Part shown: piece by piece, positions 19,656 through 28,425 of the stretch | Layout: every line of letters starts with the position of its first letter | Position numbering within the stretch: the stretch's first letter is position 1 | Source: Micromonospora sp. R77 | GTDB lineage: Bacteria; Actinomycetota; Actinomycetes; Mycobacteriales; Micromonosporaceae | Direction of reading: 5' to 3' | Assembly: GCF_022747945.1 (NCBI RefSeq) | Contig: NZ_JALDST010000001.1 | Location: 6,200,001-6,264,000 of the forward strand | Length of the DNA stretch: 64,000 nt | Position numbers and translations under genes: made by a program | Notes under the pieces: model-generated | What the model saw: the letters and a program-made list of their open reading frames with translations, nothing else | Told to the model about the DNA's origin: nothing | Database searches by the model: none

Positions 19656-19982
19656 TCATTTGTAGAGCACCAACAGGGTGTACGAGTCGGGGTAGTAGTT
19701 CTGCAGCTGGCAGGACGCCGTCCGGTAGCCCTGGAACTGGTACTGCGACAGCTGGTTGTAGGAGTAGAGCCGGCAGTTCTCGAACCCGTTGCTGTAGTAG
19801 TCCCCCCAGCCGTAGACGGCGGCGAGGCACGGGCCACCCGGGTCCTGGGTGGTGCTGCATGCCGGGAAGTAACTTGCCGGCGGGGCCGTGGCGGCGATGG
19901 CTTGGGTCGGCGCACCGACCAGGCTGAGCGCCCCACCGGCCAGCGCCGCGACCGCCAGGCTGGCGATACGTTGAGGAAGCAT
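19656..19982 (-). CDS. Tiny Tyr/Cys-rich exported protein (108 aa)
   Basis: The signal peptide (MLPQRIASLAVAALAGGA, cleavage near AIAA at residue 31) leaves a mature chain of about 77 residues with four cysteines (PACSTT, GPCLAA, ENCRLY, ASCQLQ) and about a dozen tyrosines (WGDYYSNGFE, NYYPDSY). The composition suggests a disulfide-stabilised extracellular module or small binding protein. GGGAG sits 7 bases before the ATG. It is 29 bp from the upstream exported-protein gene. No known family. Confidence 0.72.
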   Translation of the reverse strand: MLPQRIASLAVAALAGGALSLVGAPTQAIAATAPPASYFPACSTTQDPGGPCLAAVYGWGDYYSNGFENCRLYSYNQLSQYQFQGYRTASCQLQNYYPDSYTLLVLYK

Positions 19983-20011
19983 AGTTTATCTCCCGTTCTG
20001 GCGGGCGCCGA

Positions 20012-20464
20012 TCAGTAACTCCCCAGCGAACAGGGCGTGTTGCTGGCGAGCCAGCACTGCCGGGACGTGGTGGAGGTGCGCGGGATGTAGGGAGTGACCT
20101 GCACGTAGCCGTTGTAGTCGTTGATGGTCGCCTGCGACTGCGGTGGGGTGAGCACGCAACCCTGGATGCACTGGGCCGTCACCGAGTACGTTCCGGCGAC
20201 GCTGATCGGGTAGGTGACGGTCCCGGACGTGCCGGGCCCGTTGAAGACGTAGTTCTGCTGCCCGGTCGGGCCGCTGATGGTGACCTGGATGTTGCGCTGC
20301 TGCATCGGGTAGCCGGCCGGGTAGGTCGGGATCGACCAGTTGATACCCAAGCTGCTGCCGGCCGGTACGGCCGCCGCCGGGGACGCCGGAACGGCCGCGG
20401 CGGCCAGCGCTGCGGTGGCGGCGGTGGCCGCGACCGTGAGCATCCTGCTGAGACGGGTTGCCAC
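20012..20464 (-). CDS. Small exported protein of unknown function (150 aa)
   Basis: The GTG start is chosen because AGGAGG lies 5 bases upstream and gives a proper n-region (VATRLSRM) before the Ala-rich core; cleavage near residue 31. The mature part has an Ig-like strand pattern (VQVTISGPTGQQNYVF, GTVTYPISVAGTYSVT) and four cysteines in two close pairs (QCIQGC and QCWLASNTPC). It is second in the exported-protein operon, 28 bp after the first gene. Function unknown. Confidence 0.75.
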   Translation of the reverse strand: MATRLSRMLTVAATAATAALAAAAVPASPAAAVPAGSSLGINWSIPTYPAGYPMQQRNIQVTISGPTGQQNYVFNGPGTSGTVTYPISVAGTYSVTAQCIQGCVLTPPQSQATINDYNGYVQVTPYIPRTSTTSRQCWLASNTPCSLGSY

Positions 20465-20492
20465 GAGTACCTCCTGAAGGGCGGACCGCTGA

Positions 20493-20963
20493 TCAGAGGA
20501 CAAGGGATTCGATCCGTCCCGACGCGTAAATGCGCAGCACGTGGGTGCGCGAGTTGACTCCGTTGGTGATGGTGACTGACTGGAGTTCGACCCGCGAGCC
20601 ACGGGGAAGGGTGTAGGACAACACGTTGGTGGCGGAGTAGGTATATCCCAGGTCGCCCACGGTGTCGGCCGCGCCCTGACTGGTCAGGACGGTGCCCTGG
20701 TAATTGATGATGTACACGGCCTGGTTGAGGACGGTGCCAGCGGTGCACTGCGCGCCCATCGCCTTGTTCACCGTGGTTTTCGCGGTGATCGTGGTGCCGT
20801 AGATATCGATGCTCTGCTGCGCATCCGGGCAGGCGGCCGTGTAGATGGTCTGGGTGGCGTAGGTGGTGGGGTTCGCTGACGCGGGAGTGGAGAGGGCGAG
20901 GGCGCTGGCCGTGGCGACCGTGGCGGCCACGGCCGTGCGCGCCATCGTGCGGCTTACTTGCAT
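20493..20963 (-). CDS. Small exported protein of unknown function (156 aa)
   Basis: First gene of the four-gene exported operon. The signal MQVSRTMARTAVAATVAT... has likely cleavage after PASA near residue 32. The mature chain is Thr/Ala/Tyr-rich, with two cysteines (TAACPD, GAQCTA) and an apparently all-beta pattern (ITAKTTVNKAMG, VLSYTLPRGSRVEL). AGGAG lies 8 bases before the ATG; an in-frame GTG three codons earlier is less well placed. Its promoter lies in the divergent region shared with the tandem-HTH LysR gene at 21283, which is therefore its likely regulator. Confidence 0.75.
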   Translation of the reverse strand: MQVSRTMARTAVAATVATASALALSTPASANPTTYATQTIYTAACPDAQQSIDIYGTTITAKTTVNKAMGAQCTAGTVLNQAVYIINYQGTVLTSQGAADTVGDLGYTYSATNVLSYTLPRGSRVELQSVTITNGVNSRTHVLRIYASGRIESLVL

Positions 20964-21282
20964 GTCGATCACTCCTGTTCAGTGTGGTTCAGGTGACAGC
21001 GCACGTGCCGCCACCACTTCCCGGGCCGGGCGCAAACGACCGTGTACTGCGACACGGACGCGATATGCGCTGATTGACGACGGTGGCACCCCGCACCGCC
21101 TTCGAATCCCATACTTCACCTGTTCCACCACTGCCGGAAACGCGCTATTCCTGAAGGGCCGAGCCTTCGGTAGGTAGGTGATGCTTAAAGATCCAGCTTG
21201 GATTACATTGTCGACTGTCGAAGCGACAGCGGCCAACGCCGGGCTTGGCAGGCGTGTCCGCCGCTGGCTGGGAGGTGCGTGA
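20964..21282. promoter_or_regulatory. Divergent control region: exported operon / tandem-HTH LysR
   Basis: A 319-bp gene-free region between two divergent starts. It includes the dyad CTGTCG-AAG-CGACAG at 21215-21229, 54 bp before the LysR ATG, in a locally AT-richer stretch (AAAGATCC, GGATTACATTG). I could not find the GGTAT-N11-ATACC box seen at 23916. Confidence 0.5.
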
Positions 21283-22617
21283 ATGAGTGCCGTACGGTGG
21301 GCGGATCTGCATGTGGTGACCGTTACGGCCGAACGTCGCTCTCTCAGCGCCGCCGCCCGGGCACTGGGCTGCTCGCCCTCAGCCGTCTCCCAGAGCGTAC
21401 GCAGGGTCGAACGGCATCTGGGCTTGACGCTGTTCCAGCGTCACCCGCACCAGGTCGCACCGACCGCCGCCGGCCGGGCGCTCCTGGGGATCGTCGACGA
21501 GATCTGGTCGACGTGGACGAACACCGTGGCGCAGGCCGCGGCCCTCGATAACGGACGTCTCCCCGCACTCGGCCCCGACCCGGGGGCAAGGACCCGCGAG
21601 GTGACAGGCCGGCGCGAGGATCGGTCGATGCCCCCCGACGCGTCGGCGACCGATGCGTTCCTGCTGACTGTGGACACCGGTTCCTTCGCGGCCGCCGCGC
21701 GGCGGCTCTACCTCACGCCCCGGTCGGTGTCGGCACGGGTTGCGCAGATCGAGCGGTCGATGAGGCTGCGCCTGCTCGACCGTACGACGCACGGCGTGGT
21801 GGTGACCGCCGCCGGTCGTGCGGTGGCGGACGGCCTGAGCGAATTGAGCTCGCGTTGGCAGGAGGCCAGCGCAAGTTTGCAGGTGAGCTGCGCCGCGCCC
21901 GCCGCCCTCATGCCCGACGAACTCCGTATGTCCGTTTATTCACTGGCGGTTCACACGCTCCTGGACCACCTGGACTCCCGGTGGCCGGCGACGATCGTGA
22001 ACACCCGCGAATACGATCCCGACCGTGCATTCGGCGGGCTGCTCGACCGCACGGTCGACATCGTGATCGGCTACGAGGTCAACGACCCGATGCCGCCGCC
22101 ACCCGCGCCGGTGCGGCGGGTGCGTATGGTCACCGAGCACTGCCAACTCGCTGTCGGGAAAGGACACGTACTGCAGGAGCGGTTGTCGTCTGCTGACGGC
22201 ACATTGAAATTGTCCGAACTGAGCGGTCAGATGTGGGTGCTGCCGCCGAACGGCCCGCTCCGCGAACTGGTCGAGAAGGCATGTGCCGCAGCCGGGTTCG
22301 CACCTCGCTGCGGTCACGCCGTCACCGACGTATCCGCGGTGCGAGGGCTGCTGACCTCGCTGCGTGCCATCACCTTCTGCGCCCCCACCGTCCCGACCTT
22401 CGACGAACTGCGGTTGTTGCCCGTGGACGGCGCACCCACCCGTACACTGTTTCTGGCGTGGAATTCCGAGGCACTCGCCACGCCCGTCGTGCGGGAGTGC
22501 GCTGCGGCCGTCCTCGAGTGGTACCGGGAACGCGCACGCATGAACAACCCTGATTATGCGAGGTTCCTCGCAGCGAATCCGCAGATGCTCGCCGATACTT
22601 CCCCAGTTCTCCCATGA
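21283..22617 (+). CDS. LysR-type regulator with two tandem helix-turn-helix domains
   Basis: A 444-residue protein. A first LysR winged helix occupies residues 6-68 (RRSLSAAARALGCSPSAVSQ...RHLGLTLFQR...TAAGRALL). After a 50-residue linker a second complete one occupies residues 124-184 (GSFAAAARRLYLTPRSVSAR...MRLRLLDRTTHGVVVTAAGRA). The usual effector-binding domain follows (about 205-430). Normal LysR proteins have one such domain and about 300 residues. There is no frameshift, and both copies keep the recognition-helix pattern. The C-terminus contains NNPDY, like NNPEY in the LysR at 22640, so the two are probably related. GGGAGGTG precedes the ATG. It is divergent from the exported operon and convergent (22 bp) with the other LysR gene. 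Confidence 0.85.
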   Translation: MSAVRWADLHVVTVTAERRSLSAAARALGCSPSAVSQSVRRVERHLGLTLFQRHPHQVAPTAAGRALLGIVDEIWSTWTNTVAQAAALDNGRLPALGPDPGARTREVTGRREDRSMPPDASATDAFLLTVDTGSFAAAARRLYLTPRSVSARVAQIERSMRLRLLDRTTHGVVVTAAGRAVADGLSELSSRWQEASASLQVSCAAPAALMPDELRMSVYSLAVHTLLDHLDSRWPATIVNTREYDPDRAFGGLLDRTVDIVIGYEVNDPMPPPPAPVRRVRMVTEHCQLAVGKGHVLQERLSSADGTLKLSELSGQMWVLPPNGPLRELVEKACAAAGFAPRCGHAVTDVSAVRGLLTSLRAITFCAPTVPTFDELRLLPVDGAPTRTLFLAWNSEALATPVVRECAAAVLEWYRERARMNNPDYARFLAANPQMLADTSPVLP

Positions 22618-22639
22618 CCAAGGGAGCCTGACGCGCTCG

Positions 22640-23605
22640 TCACTCGTCGGTTTTCGTGCTCACCGCGACCTCGCCCACATCCTGCCGTCGGCTGCGGAGA
22701 CGTGTCGCGTGGTACTCGGGGTTGTTGGCGGCCGCCGCTTGCCAGTAGCTGCGTATCATCTGGTGGCAGATCGTGGCTGATATCTCCCGCGGAACGCTGC
22801 CCGGCCGGCTGACGAGCAGAATGTCACGCATCACCGGTTCGATGAGTGGGCGCTGCACCATCAGGCTGCTCGGGCTGTTGATCGGGGAGCCGAGGGTGAC
22901 GCACCCCTCCCCGGCGACAAGCAGCTCGATGGCGTAGCTGTCGGTGGCTGAATAGGGTGCGTAGGGTTCGAAGCCCGCAGCCCGGCACGCCACCACGACC
23001 AACTGACGGAGCCGGGTGCCCGGCGGCCGCAGCAGCCAAGGATCGCCGGCCAGATCACGGAGCGAGACAACGGGAGCCGTAGCGAGTCGATGGGTGCGGG
23101 GCAGGACCACCCAGACCGGCTCTCGCAGCAGGACGGTGCTCGCCAGACCGGTGAGATCCAGCGGAGCAGCGTCGAAGTCGTACACCTGTGCGCAGTGCCG
23201 GTTGCCGTAGCGAACCTCGAGGAGGCTGCTTTCGGACAGGTCGATCGTGATGTCGTACTTGAAATTGGGATGAGTTTCGCGCAGCCCGGCCAGGATTCGG
23301 GCCAAGGACGGCGCCTCGGCGCTGAGCCGCAGCAGGGTGCGATTTCGGCGGCCCATCGACTGCTCCACCTCGGTGACGGCGCTGACCGCCCGAACAGCCA
23401 TCGGGAGCAGGCGGTGGCCGTCGTCGGTGAGTGTGACGTGGCGGCCCGTCCGGTCGAACAGCCGCACCCGCAGCTGTCGCTCGAGTCGTTGAATGTGGCC
23501 GGACACCGCCGGTTGGGTCATCCCGAGCCGTTCGGCAGCCCGGCTGAAGCCGCCCGCCTCGACCACCGCCAGGAACACCGCGAGCTGCCGGCTCTCCACA
23601 CTCAT
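22640..23605 (-). CDS. LysR-family transcriptional regulator
   Basis: A 321-residue regulator. The N-terminal winged helix (GGFSRAAERLGMTQPAVSGH, QLRVRLFDRTGRHVTLTDDG) is followed by a periplasmic-binding-protein-like effector domain. The C-terminus has NNPEY, shared with the neighbouring tandem-HTH LysR. It is transcribed away from the exported protein at 24039. The 433 bp between them contain a GGTAT-N11-ATACC box, so that gene and LysR autoregulation are the likely targets. No obvious inducer. Confidence 0.85.
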   Translation of the reverse strand: MSVESRQLAVFLAVVEAGGFSRAAERLGMTQPAVSGHIQRLERQLRVRLFDRTGRHVTLTDDGHRLLPMAVRAVSAVTEVEQSMGRRNRTLLRLSAEAPSLARILAGLRETHPNFKYDITIDLSESSLLEVRYGNRHCAQVYDFDAAPLDLTGLASTVLLREPVWVVLPRTHRLATAPVVSLRDLAGDPWLLRPPGTRLRQLVVVACRAAGFEPYAPYSATDSYAIELLVAGEGCVTLGSPINSPSSLMVQRPLIEPVMRDILLVSRPGSVPREISATICHQMIRSYWQAAAANNPEYHATRLRSRRQDVGEVAVSTKTDE

Positions 23606-24038
23606 GGCATGACACTCCTAGGGGAACTTATGTCAGCCTATCCCTCCGTCCTCGATCGGTCAGCGGCCTGCCAGCTAGCGCGCCACGATCCGGCAGGTCC
23701 GGCCCTGACGGCCAGCCGTTCCCGCAAGTGCGGCCCCGGAACCTCATCGAGGCTTCGTGAAACCGTCCGGGACGTGGCTTTTCCGTGACGACCTTCGTCG
23801 GGATCCGACCGGCACCGACCCGTCCACCACCGGCCGCGCGATCGCAACGCCGCCGTGACCTGCAGTGACCCGATGAACGACGACCCTGACGCGCAAAATC
23901 CGAGATCGAAAAAGAGGTATAACAATAGGTGATACCGCTACAGGAGAATCGTATTTCCCTGCCGCGGGAGGACTGGGTGACAATCGTTCCGACCATCAGC
24001 TCCGACGTGGATGATGGCGCGAACAAGAGAGGTGGCCC
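23606..24038. promoter_or_regulatory. LysR-exported protein intergenic control region
   Basis: A gene-free 433-bp spacer. GC falls noticeably around 23890-23960 (AAAATCCGAGATCGAAAAAG, TATAACAATAGG), consistent with a promoter for 24039; TATAAC at 23918-23923 could be its -10 element. Confidence 0.5.
23916..23936. promoter_or_regulatory. LysR-type T-N11-A operator
   Basis: GGTAT and ATACC separated by exactly 11 bases, the textbook LysR box, 103 bp before the exported-protein start and 311 bp before the LysR start. Confidence 0.55.
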
Positions 24039-24698
24039 ATGCCATTTCCCGCACTGAGCACGGTGATGCGCAGTCGTATGAAACTGCTGCTCGCAACCGT
24101 CGTCGCCGCCATTGCGGCGATCGCCGGGCTCATCGTCCCGGCCTCGCCCGCCGCAGCCGAGGTCAGTTCTCCTTCCTGCGCCCGCTGGACCACCCCCATC
24201 CACTGCACCACCTGGCTGCGCGGCAACAGCCCCGAATTTCCGGTCGGCGACATCCACAACTGGGTCCACCTGGGTGACAAGGTTGAGTACTGGGCCACCC
24301 AGACCCCAGTTCTCGGGACCTACATCAACAAGATCTATATCGCCGGTGACTCGCAGTCCTGCACCTACAAGACGACCAGTACGGGCGCGATCTCCACGGC
24401 CAAGCCGGTGAAGGTCACGCAGACCGACACCTTCACCTTCAACACCGTGGGCTTCGGAATGTCCATCAGTTCGGCAGGCTCCGCGACCATAACGGCGAAC
24501 GCGAGCAAGACGGAGTTCTACCTCACGACCGTCGTCACGAACAACGGGTGCACCAGCCCTTCGTACAGCATCTTCTTCGTCCCGGACGGGATCGGTGCGA
24601 TCTACGGGATGCGGCACACCGTCAGTACCACGTTCGACTGGGGCGGAAAGACCGTCACGAACGGCACCATGGACGACACGAGCCTGCGCATCATCTGA
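24039..24698 (+). CDS. Exported protein of unknown function (219 aa)
   Basis: The signal peptide has its core LLLATVVAAIAAIAGLIV and cleavage after AAA near residue 43; the true start may be the internal ATG at 24078 (MKLLLATVV). The mature protein, about 175 residues, is Thr/Ser-rich and beta-like with four cysteines (SPSCARW, IHCTTW, QSCTYK, NGCTSP). It resembles the other exported proteins of this district in composition, not in alignable sequence. GAGAGG precedes the outer ATG. It is a single gene opposite the LysR at 22640 and downstream of the LysR box. Confidence 0.75.
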   Translation: MPFPALSTVMRSRMKLLLATVVAAIAAIAGLIVPASPAAAEVSSPSCARWTTPIHCTTWLRGNSPEFPVGDIHNWVHLGDKVEYWATQTPVLGTYINKIYIAGDSQSCTYKTTSTGAISTAKPVKVTQTDTFTFNTVGFGMSISSAGSATITANASKTEFYLTTVVTNNGCTSPSYSIFFVPDGIGAIYGMRHTVSTTFDWGGKTVTNGTMDDTSLRII

Positions 24699-24993
24699 TG
24701 AGCTGACGCGTAGCGACACTGCGAGGTCGACAAGGTCGGGACGCTCCCGGGCGTCTCGACCGTCGACTTATCCATTCGTCCACCGCGCCAGCCCGCGAAC
24801 GGTCCACTCATCGACGGCAGCCCGAGGCAGGAAAGTCGCCACTCCGAGCGGCTGATCCGGCGGCGCATCGTGCGAGCGGGTGGATCGGCTGCGGCAGGCG
24901 AGTCAGGGGCGTCGCCCGTGGACTGACCCTACCCCTGGCTCGTGATCGCCGTGCCGGCTGGCCGGTGTGGGTTCTCCGTTCTGCGCCGCAGCG
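24699..24993. other. Convergent spacer without gene
   Basis: 295 bp between the convergent exported-protein and LuxR genes. I see no coding frame and no strong hairpin. Confidence 0.4.
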
Positions 24994-27802
24994 TTAGGCG
25001 CGGGTCCGCCCCGTGCTGGTGGAGGGTCGGCCGGGGTCCATCGGGGTCAGTCCGAGGGCGTCGAGCACGGCCGCGCCCCGCTCGGCGTGGGCACCGCCGG
25101 CGAACACCAGAGTGCGTGCGGACTGGTAGCGGCAGCCGACGGCGTCGAACGCACCCGCTGCGGCGAACAACGCCTCCCGGTCGCTGTCGAGCAGGGCTTC
25201 GGCTCGTTTCACCAGGGCTTCGGCGACGGGGTTGCCGGCCACGGTGGTGCAGGCCTCGGCGAGGCGGTCGCGGGCGTCGGGGCTTCCGGCGAGTACGGCG
25301 GCTTCGGCGCGAAGGGCGACATACCAGTGGAGCCAGATCCAGGTGAGCCACTTCCACACCGCGCCGGGCTCGGGTGCCAACCGGTCCAGCGCTTCCGGTG
25401 CCCGTCCCTGGTGCAGCAGGAGCATCGCGTCGAAGACCGCCCCGTAGCCGTAGATGTGCTCCGGTGGCATGCCGAGCTGCTCCAGGACGGCGTTCCACGT
25501 ACGGCGGGCGTCCTGGTCGTCGCGCAGGCCGTGGATCATCGCCACGCCGGCCGCTGCCGGGGCGAGGATCGACCGGGCGGGGCGGCCGGCCCGCTGCCAT
25601 GCTTCGAGGAACCGGACGCCGCCGGCGAGCACCTCGTCGACATTGCCCGCCAACGCGTCGGCCACCAGCAGCCAACTCGTGGCACGGTGGCTGACTTCTG
25701 CCAGCAACGGGTGGTCGGCGATCTGCCGTGCCCAGCGGCGGGCGGCCGGCAGGTCCCCCGCGCCGAGGCTGGCCTCGGCGGCGTTGCCGAGCGCGTCGAG
25801 CAGTTCGTGGGTGTTGGCCGGAGTGGCCGGTAGGGACGACAGCAGCGCAACCCGGCGTCGCGCCGTGGCCGCGCTCGCGAACGTTTGACCGGCCCAGCAC
25901 TGGGCGCCGGTGAGCGCGTCGAGCGCGGCGGACTCGGCGAGCGGGTCATCCGTGCGGTGTGCGAGTTCGACTGCCCGCTCGGCGCGCGCGATCGTCTCCG
26001 GAACAACGTTGTCGGGTGGGCCCTGAGCGGCGCCGAACGCGTCGGTGAGCACCGCGGCCTCGGCCAGCGCCACCGCGGCCTGAGCGGCTCTGTCGTCGCC
26101 GGCCAGGTCCCGCGCCTCGGCGGCGAGCGCGATCACCTCCTCCGGTGGTGGGAGTCGTTCGAACTTGCTCCAGAACCGGTACGTGCTGGTGGCGGCGGTC
26201 GCCAGGTCGGTGGCGGCGCCGGCGGTGTCCCGGGACCGGCGGGCGGCTGCCGCGGCCGCCCGGTGGCAGCGGTATGTCCTCGCCCCGCATTCGGCAGCCG
26301 GCCACGGCGGCGGCGTGCCGGAGCATCGACGCGGTGGCGGCAGGGTCGTCCGCGAGCGCGGCCGCCTGCTCGTATCGCAGCTGGGACTCCCCGATCAGGT
26401 TCCGGGCGAAGGTCAGCTCCGCCAGGTGCCCGGCCAGCCGGTACGCGTCCGTGCGCTGCTCCGGCCGGCCCGCAGCCCAACCCAGGGCGGCGCGGAGGTC
26501 GTCGGCCAGCGGGTCGAACCGGGTCCGCCAGTCCGCTCGCTCCACCCCGAGGCCGGCGACCTGCTCCAGGCACCAGCGGAGGTGCCGGGATCGGGTGTCG
26601 ATCAGCTCGTCGGCCTCGGTGAGGCGCTCCGCCCCGTACTGCCGGATGGTCTCCAGCGCCCGGTACTGCGTACCGCCCGGCGAGGGCGTCACCACCAACA
26701 GGCTCTGTTCGGCGAGCCGGGCCAGTTGGTCGGCGACGAGGCCTTCCGCGGCGGCGGCGACCTGCACCGCCGCCGAAACGGTGAACGGCGCCACGAACAC
26801 CGACACCCGGCGCAGCAGCGCCCGATCGGCCGGTTCCAGCAGGGCGTGACTCCAGTCCAGTGTGGCCCGTACCGAACGGTGTCGGTCATCGGCGCGGGAG
26901 CCGCCGGTGAGCATCCGGAGGGGATGAGACAGGGCGGCGGTGACGCCGTCCAGTCCGAGCGTGGGATACCGGGCGGCGGCCAGTTCGATCGCCAGCGCCA
27001 TTCCGTCGAGCCGTTCACAGATCGAGGCCAACCGGCTGCGCAGGCGAGGATCCAGTGGCGGGCCCACCGCCGCCGCCCGCTCCATGAACAGTGCGACCGC
27101 GTCCGACTCGCCGTCGACGGTCAGCGACAGCGGGGGCACCGGGTACACCCGCTCGAACGGCACCATCAGCCGGGCCCGACTGGTCGCCAGCACCGTTACT
27201 CCAGCGCACCGTGCCAGCAGCCGGTCGAGGAACGGCGCCACCCCGTCCACCACGTGCTCGCAGTTGTCCAGCACCAGTAACGCGTGATGGTCGGCCAGCG
27301 CAGCGATGACGGACTCGGTCATGTCGCGGCCGGGCTGCTCGCCGAGGCCGAGCACGCCGGCGACCGCCGTCGCGATCATGCCAGGTTCGCCGACCGGGAC
27401 CAGGTCGACGAACCACACCCCGTCGGAGTACGTGCGGGCAGCTTCCGTGGCCACCGTCAGCGCGAGCCGGGTCTTGCCCACTCCACCGGGGCCGACCGCG
27501 GTCACCTGTCGGTGCGCCCTGATCAGCTCGGTCAGCTCGGTCCGCTCACTCACCCGGCCGACGAACGAGGTCAAAGGGGCCGGTAGGGCTGGTGCCGAGC
27601 GAGCCGGCGCGGTGCCGGCGAGGTCGGTCGCCCGGTGGGCGAGCGCGCGGCGGTCCGGGACCTGCAGCTTGCGCAGCAGCGAGGAGACATGAGTCTCGAC
27701 GGTACGCACCGAGATGAACAGCCGTGCGCCGATCTCGGCGTTGCTGAGATGTTCTCCGACCAGCGCGAGCACCTCGGCTTCCCGAGGGGAGACGTCAACC
27801 AC
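24994..27802 (-). pseudogene. LuxR/NB-ARC/TPR regulator split by a frameshift
   Basis: In order: an N-terminal LuxR helix-turn-helix (VSPREAEVLALVGEHLSNAE, about residues 3-60), an NB-ARC ATPase (FVGRVSERTEL, Walker A GPGGVGKT, ALLVLDNCEH) and TPR helices. The first frame reads AVAGCRMRGEDI near 26275. The family sequence then continues in another frame as TYRCHRAAAAAARR, then EEVIALAAEARDLAGDDRAA to the stop at 24994. A one-base insertion (or two-base loss) at about 26271-26280 explains it. Joined, the protein would be about 935 residues, normal for the family. The start GTG at 27802 (VVDVSPREAEV) matches homologues. It is divergent from the VOC gene at 27948. If the shift is real, only the first 510 or so residues with the DNA-binding domain and ATPase are made. 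Confidence 0.8.
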
Positions 27803-27947
27803 CGCACCATCTTGTCGCAAGCCCGTCCGTGTTCGGGATCCGTGGTCGGCTCCGTGGTCAGCACGGATCCGGGCCGGACGTGCCGGAGGCAGGCTGTGAA
27901 CACGTACCGACCGGGCCGACGACGCCCCGCGACCTGAAGGAGTGATC

Positions 27948-28301
27948 ATGGCGGGATCTACACAGGGAATCAGGACCGTGCTGCATCCGGTATCGGACCT
28001 GACGGCTGCCAAGGAGGTGTACGCCGCCCTGCTCGGCGTGCCACCCACGACCGACTCGTCCTACTACGTCGGCTTCGACGCCGCGGGTCAGCACATCGGG
28101 CTGGTGCCGGGCGGTGGACCGCAGGGGATGACCTCGCCGGTGGCCTACTGGCACGTGCCGGACATCGAGGTGCGGCTGGCCGAGCTGAGCGCCGCCGGCG
28201 CCACCGTGACCGAACACCCGCACAACGTCGGCGGTGACCGCCTCGTGGCCACCGTCACCGACCCCGACGGCAACGTCCTGGGGCTGATCCAGGACCGCTG
28301 A
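27948..28301 (+). CDS. VOC-superfamily (glyoxalase-fold) protein
   Basis: A 117-residue single VOC module pair of the bleomycin-resistance/dioxygenase fold, starting RTVLHPVSDLTAAKEVYAAL and ending TVTDPDGNVLGLIQDR. Metal-ligand positions are His (VLHPV), an internal His (GQHIGL) and a Glu-poor end, so activity is uncertain. GAAGGAG lies 6 bases before the ATG. It shares a 145-bp divergent promoter region with the broken LuxR regulator, a pair repeatedly seen in actinobacteria, which suggests that regulator once controlled it. Confidence 0.8.
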   Translation: MAGSTQGIRTVLHPVSDLTAAKEVYAALLGVPPTTDSSYYVGFDAAGQHIGLVPGGGPQGMTSPVAYWHVPDIEVRLAELSAAGATVTEHPHNVGGDRLVATVTDPDGNVLGLIQDR

Positions 28302-28425
28302 GCGGCGGCAGCTTCGACTCGGCTGTCGTCGAGACCGCCCGGCGAGAACTCCGCCGCCGACGCGCATACCCCCGTCCATCCGCATCAGGACAACCGCAAT
28401 CCGACCCCATGAAAGGGCCCCCGTA

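Noticed and set aside
26165..27280. 371-codon plus-strand frame antisense to the LuxR regulator
   Set aside because: No start signal or family likeness, and the opposite strand encodes a recognisable ATPase.
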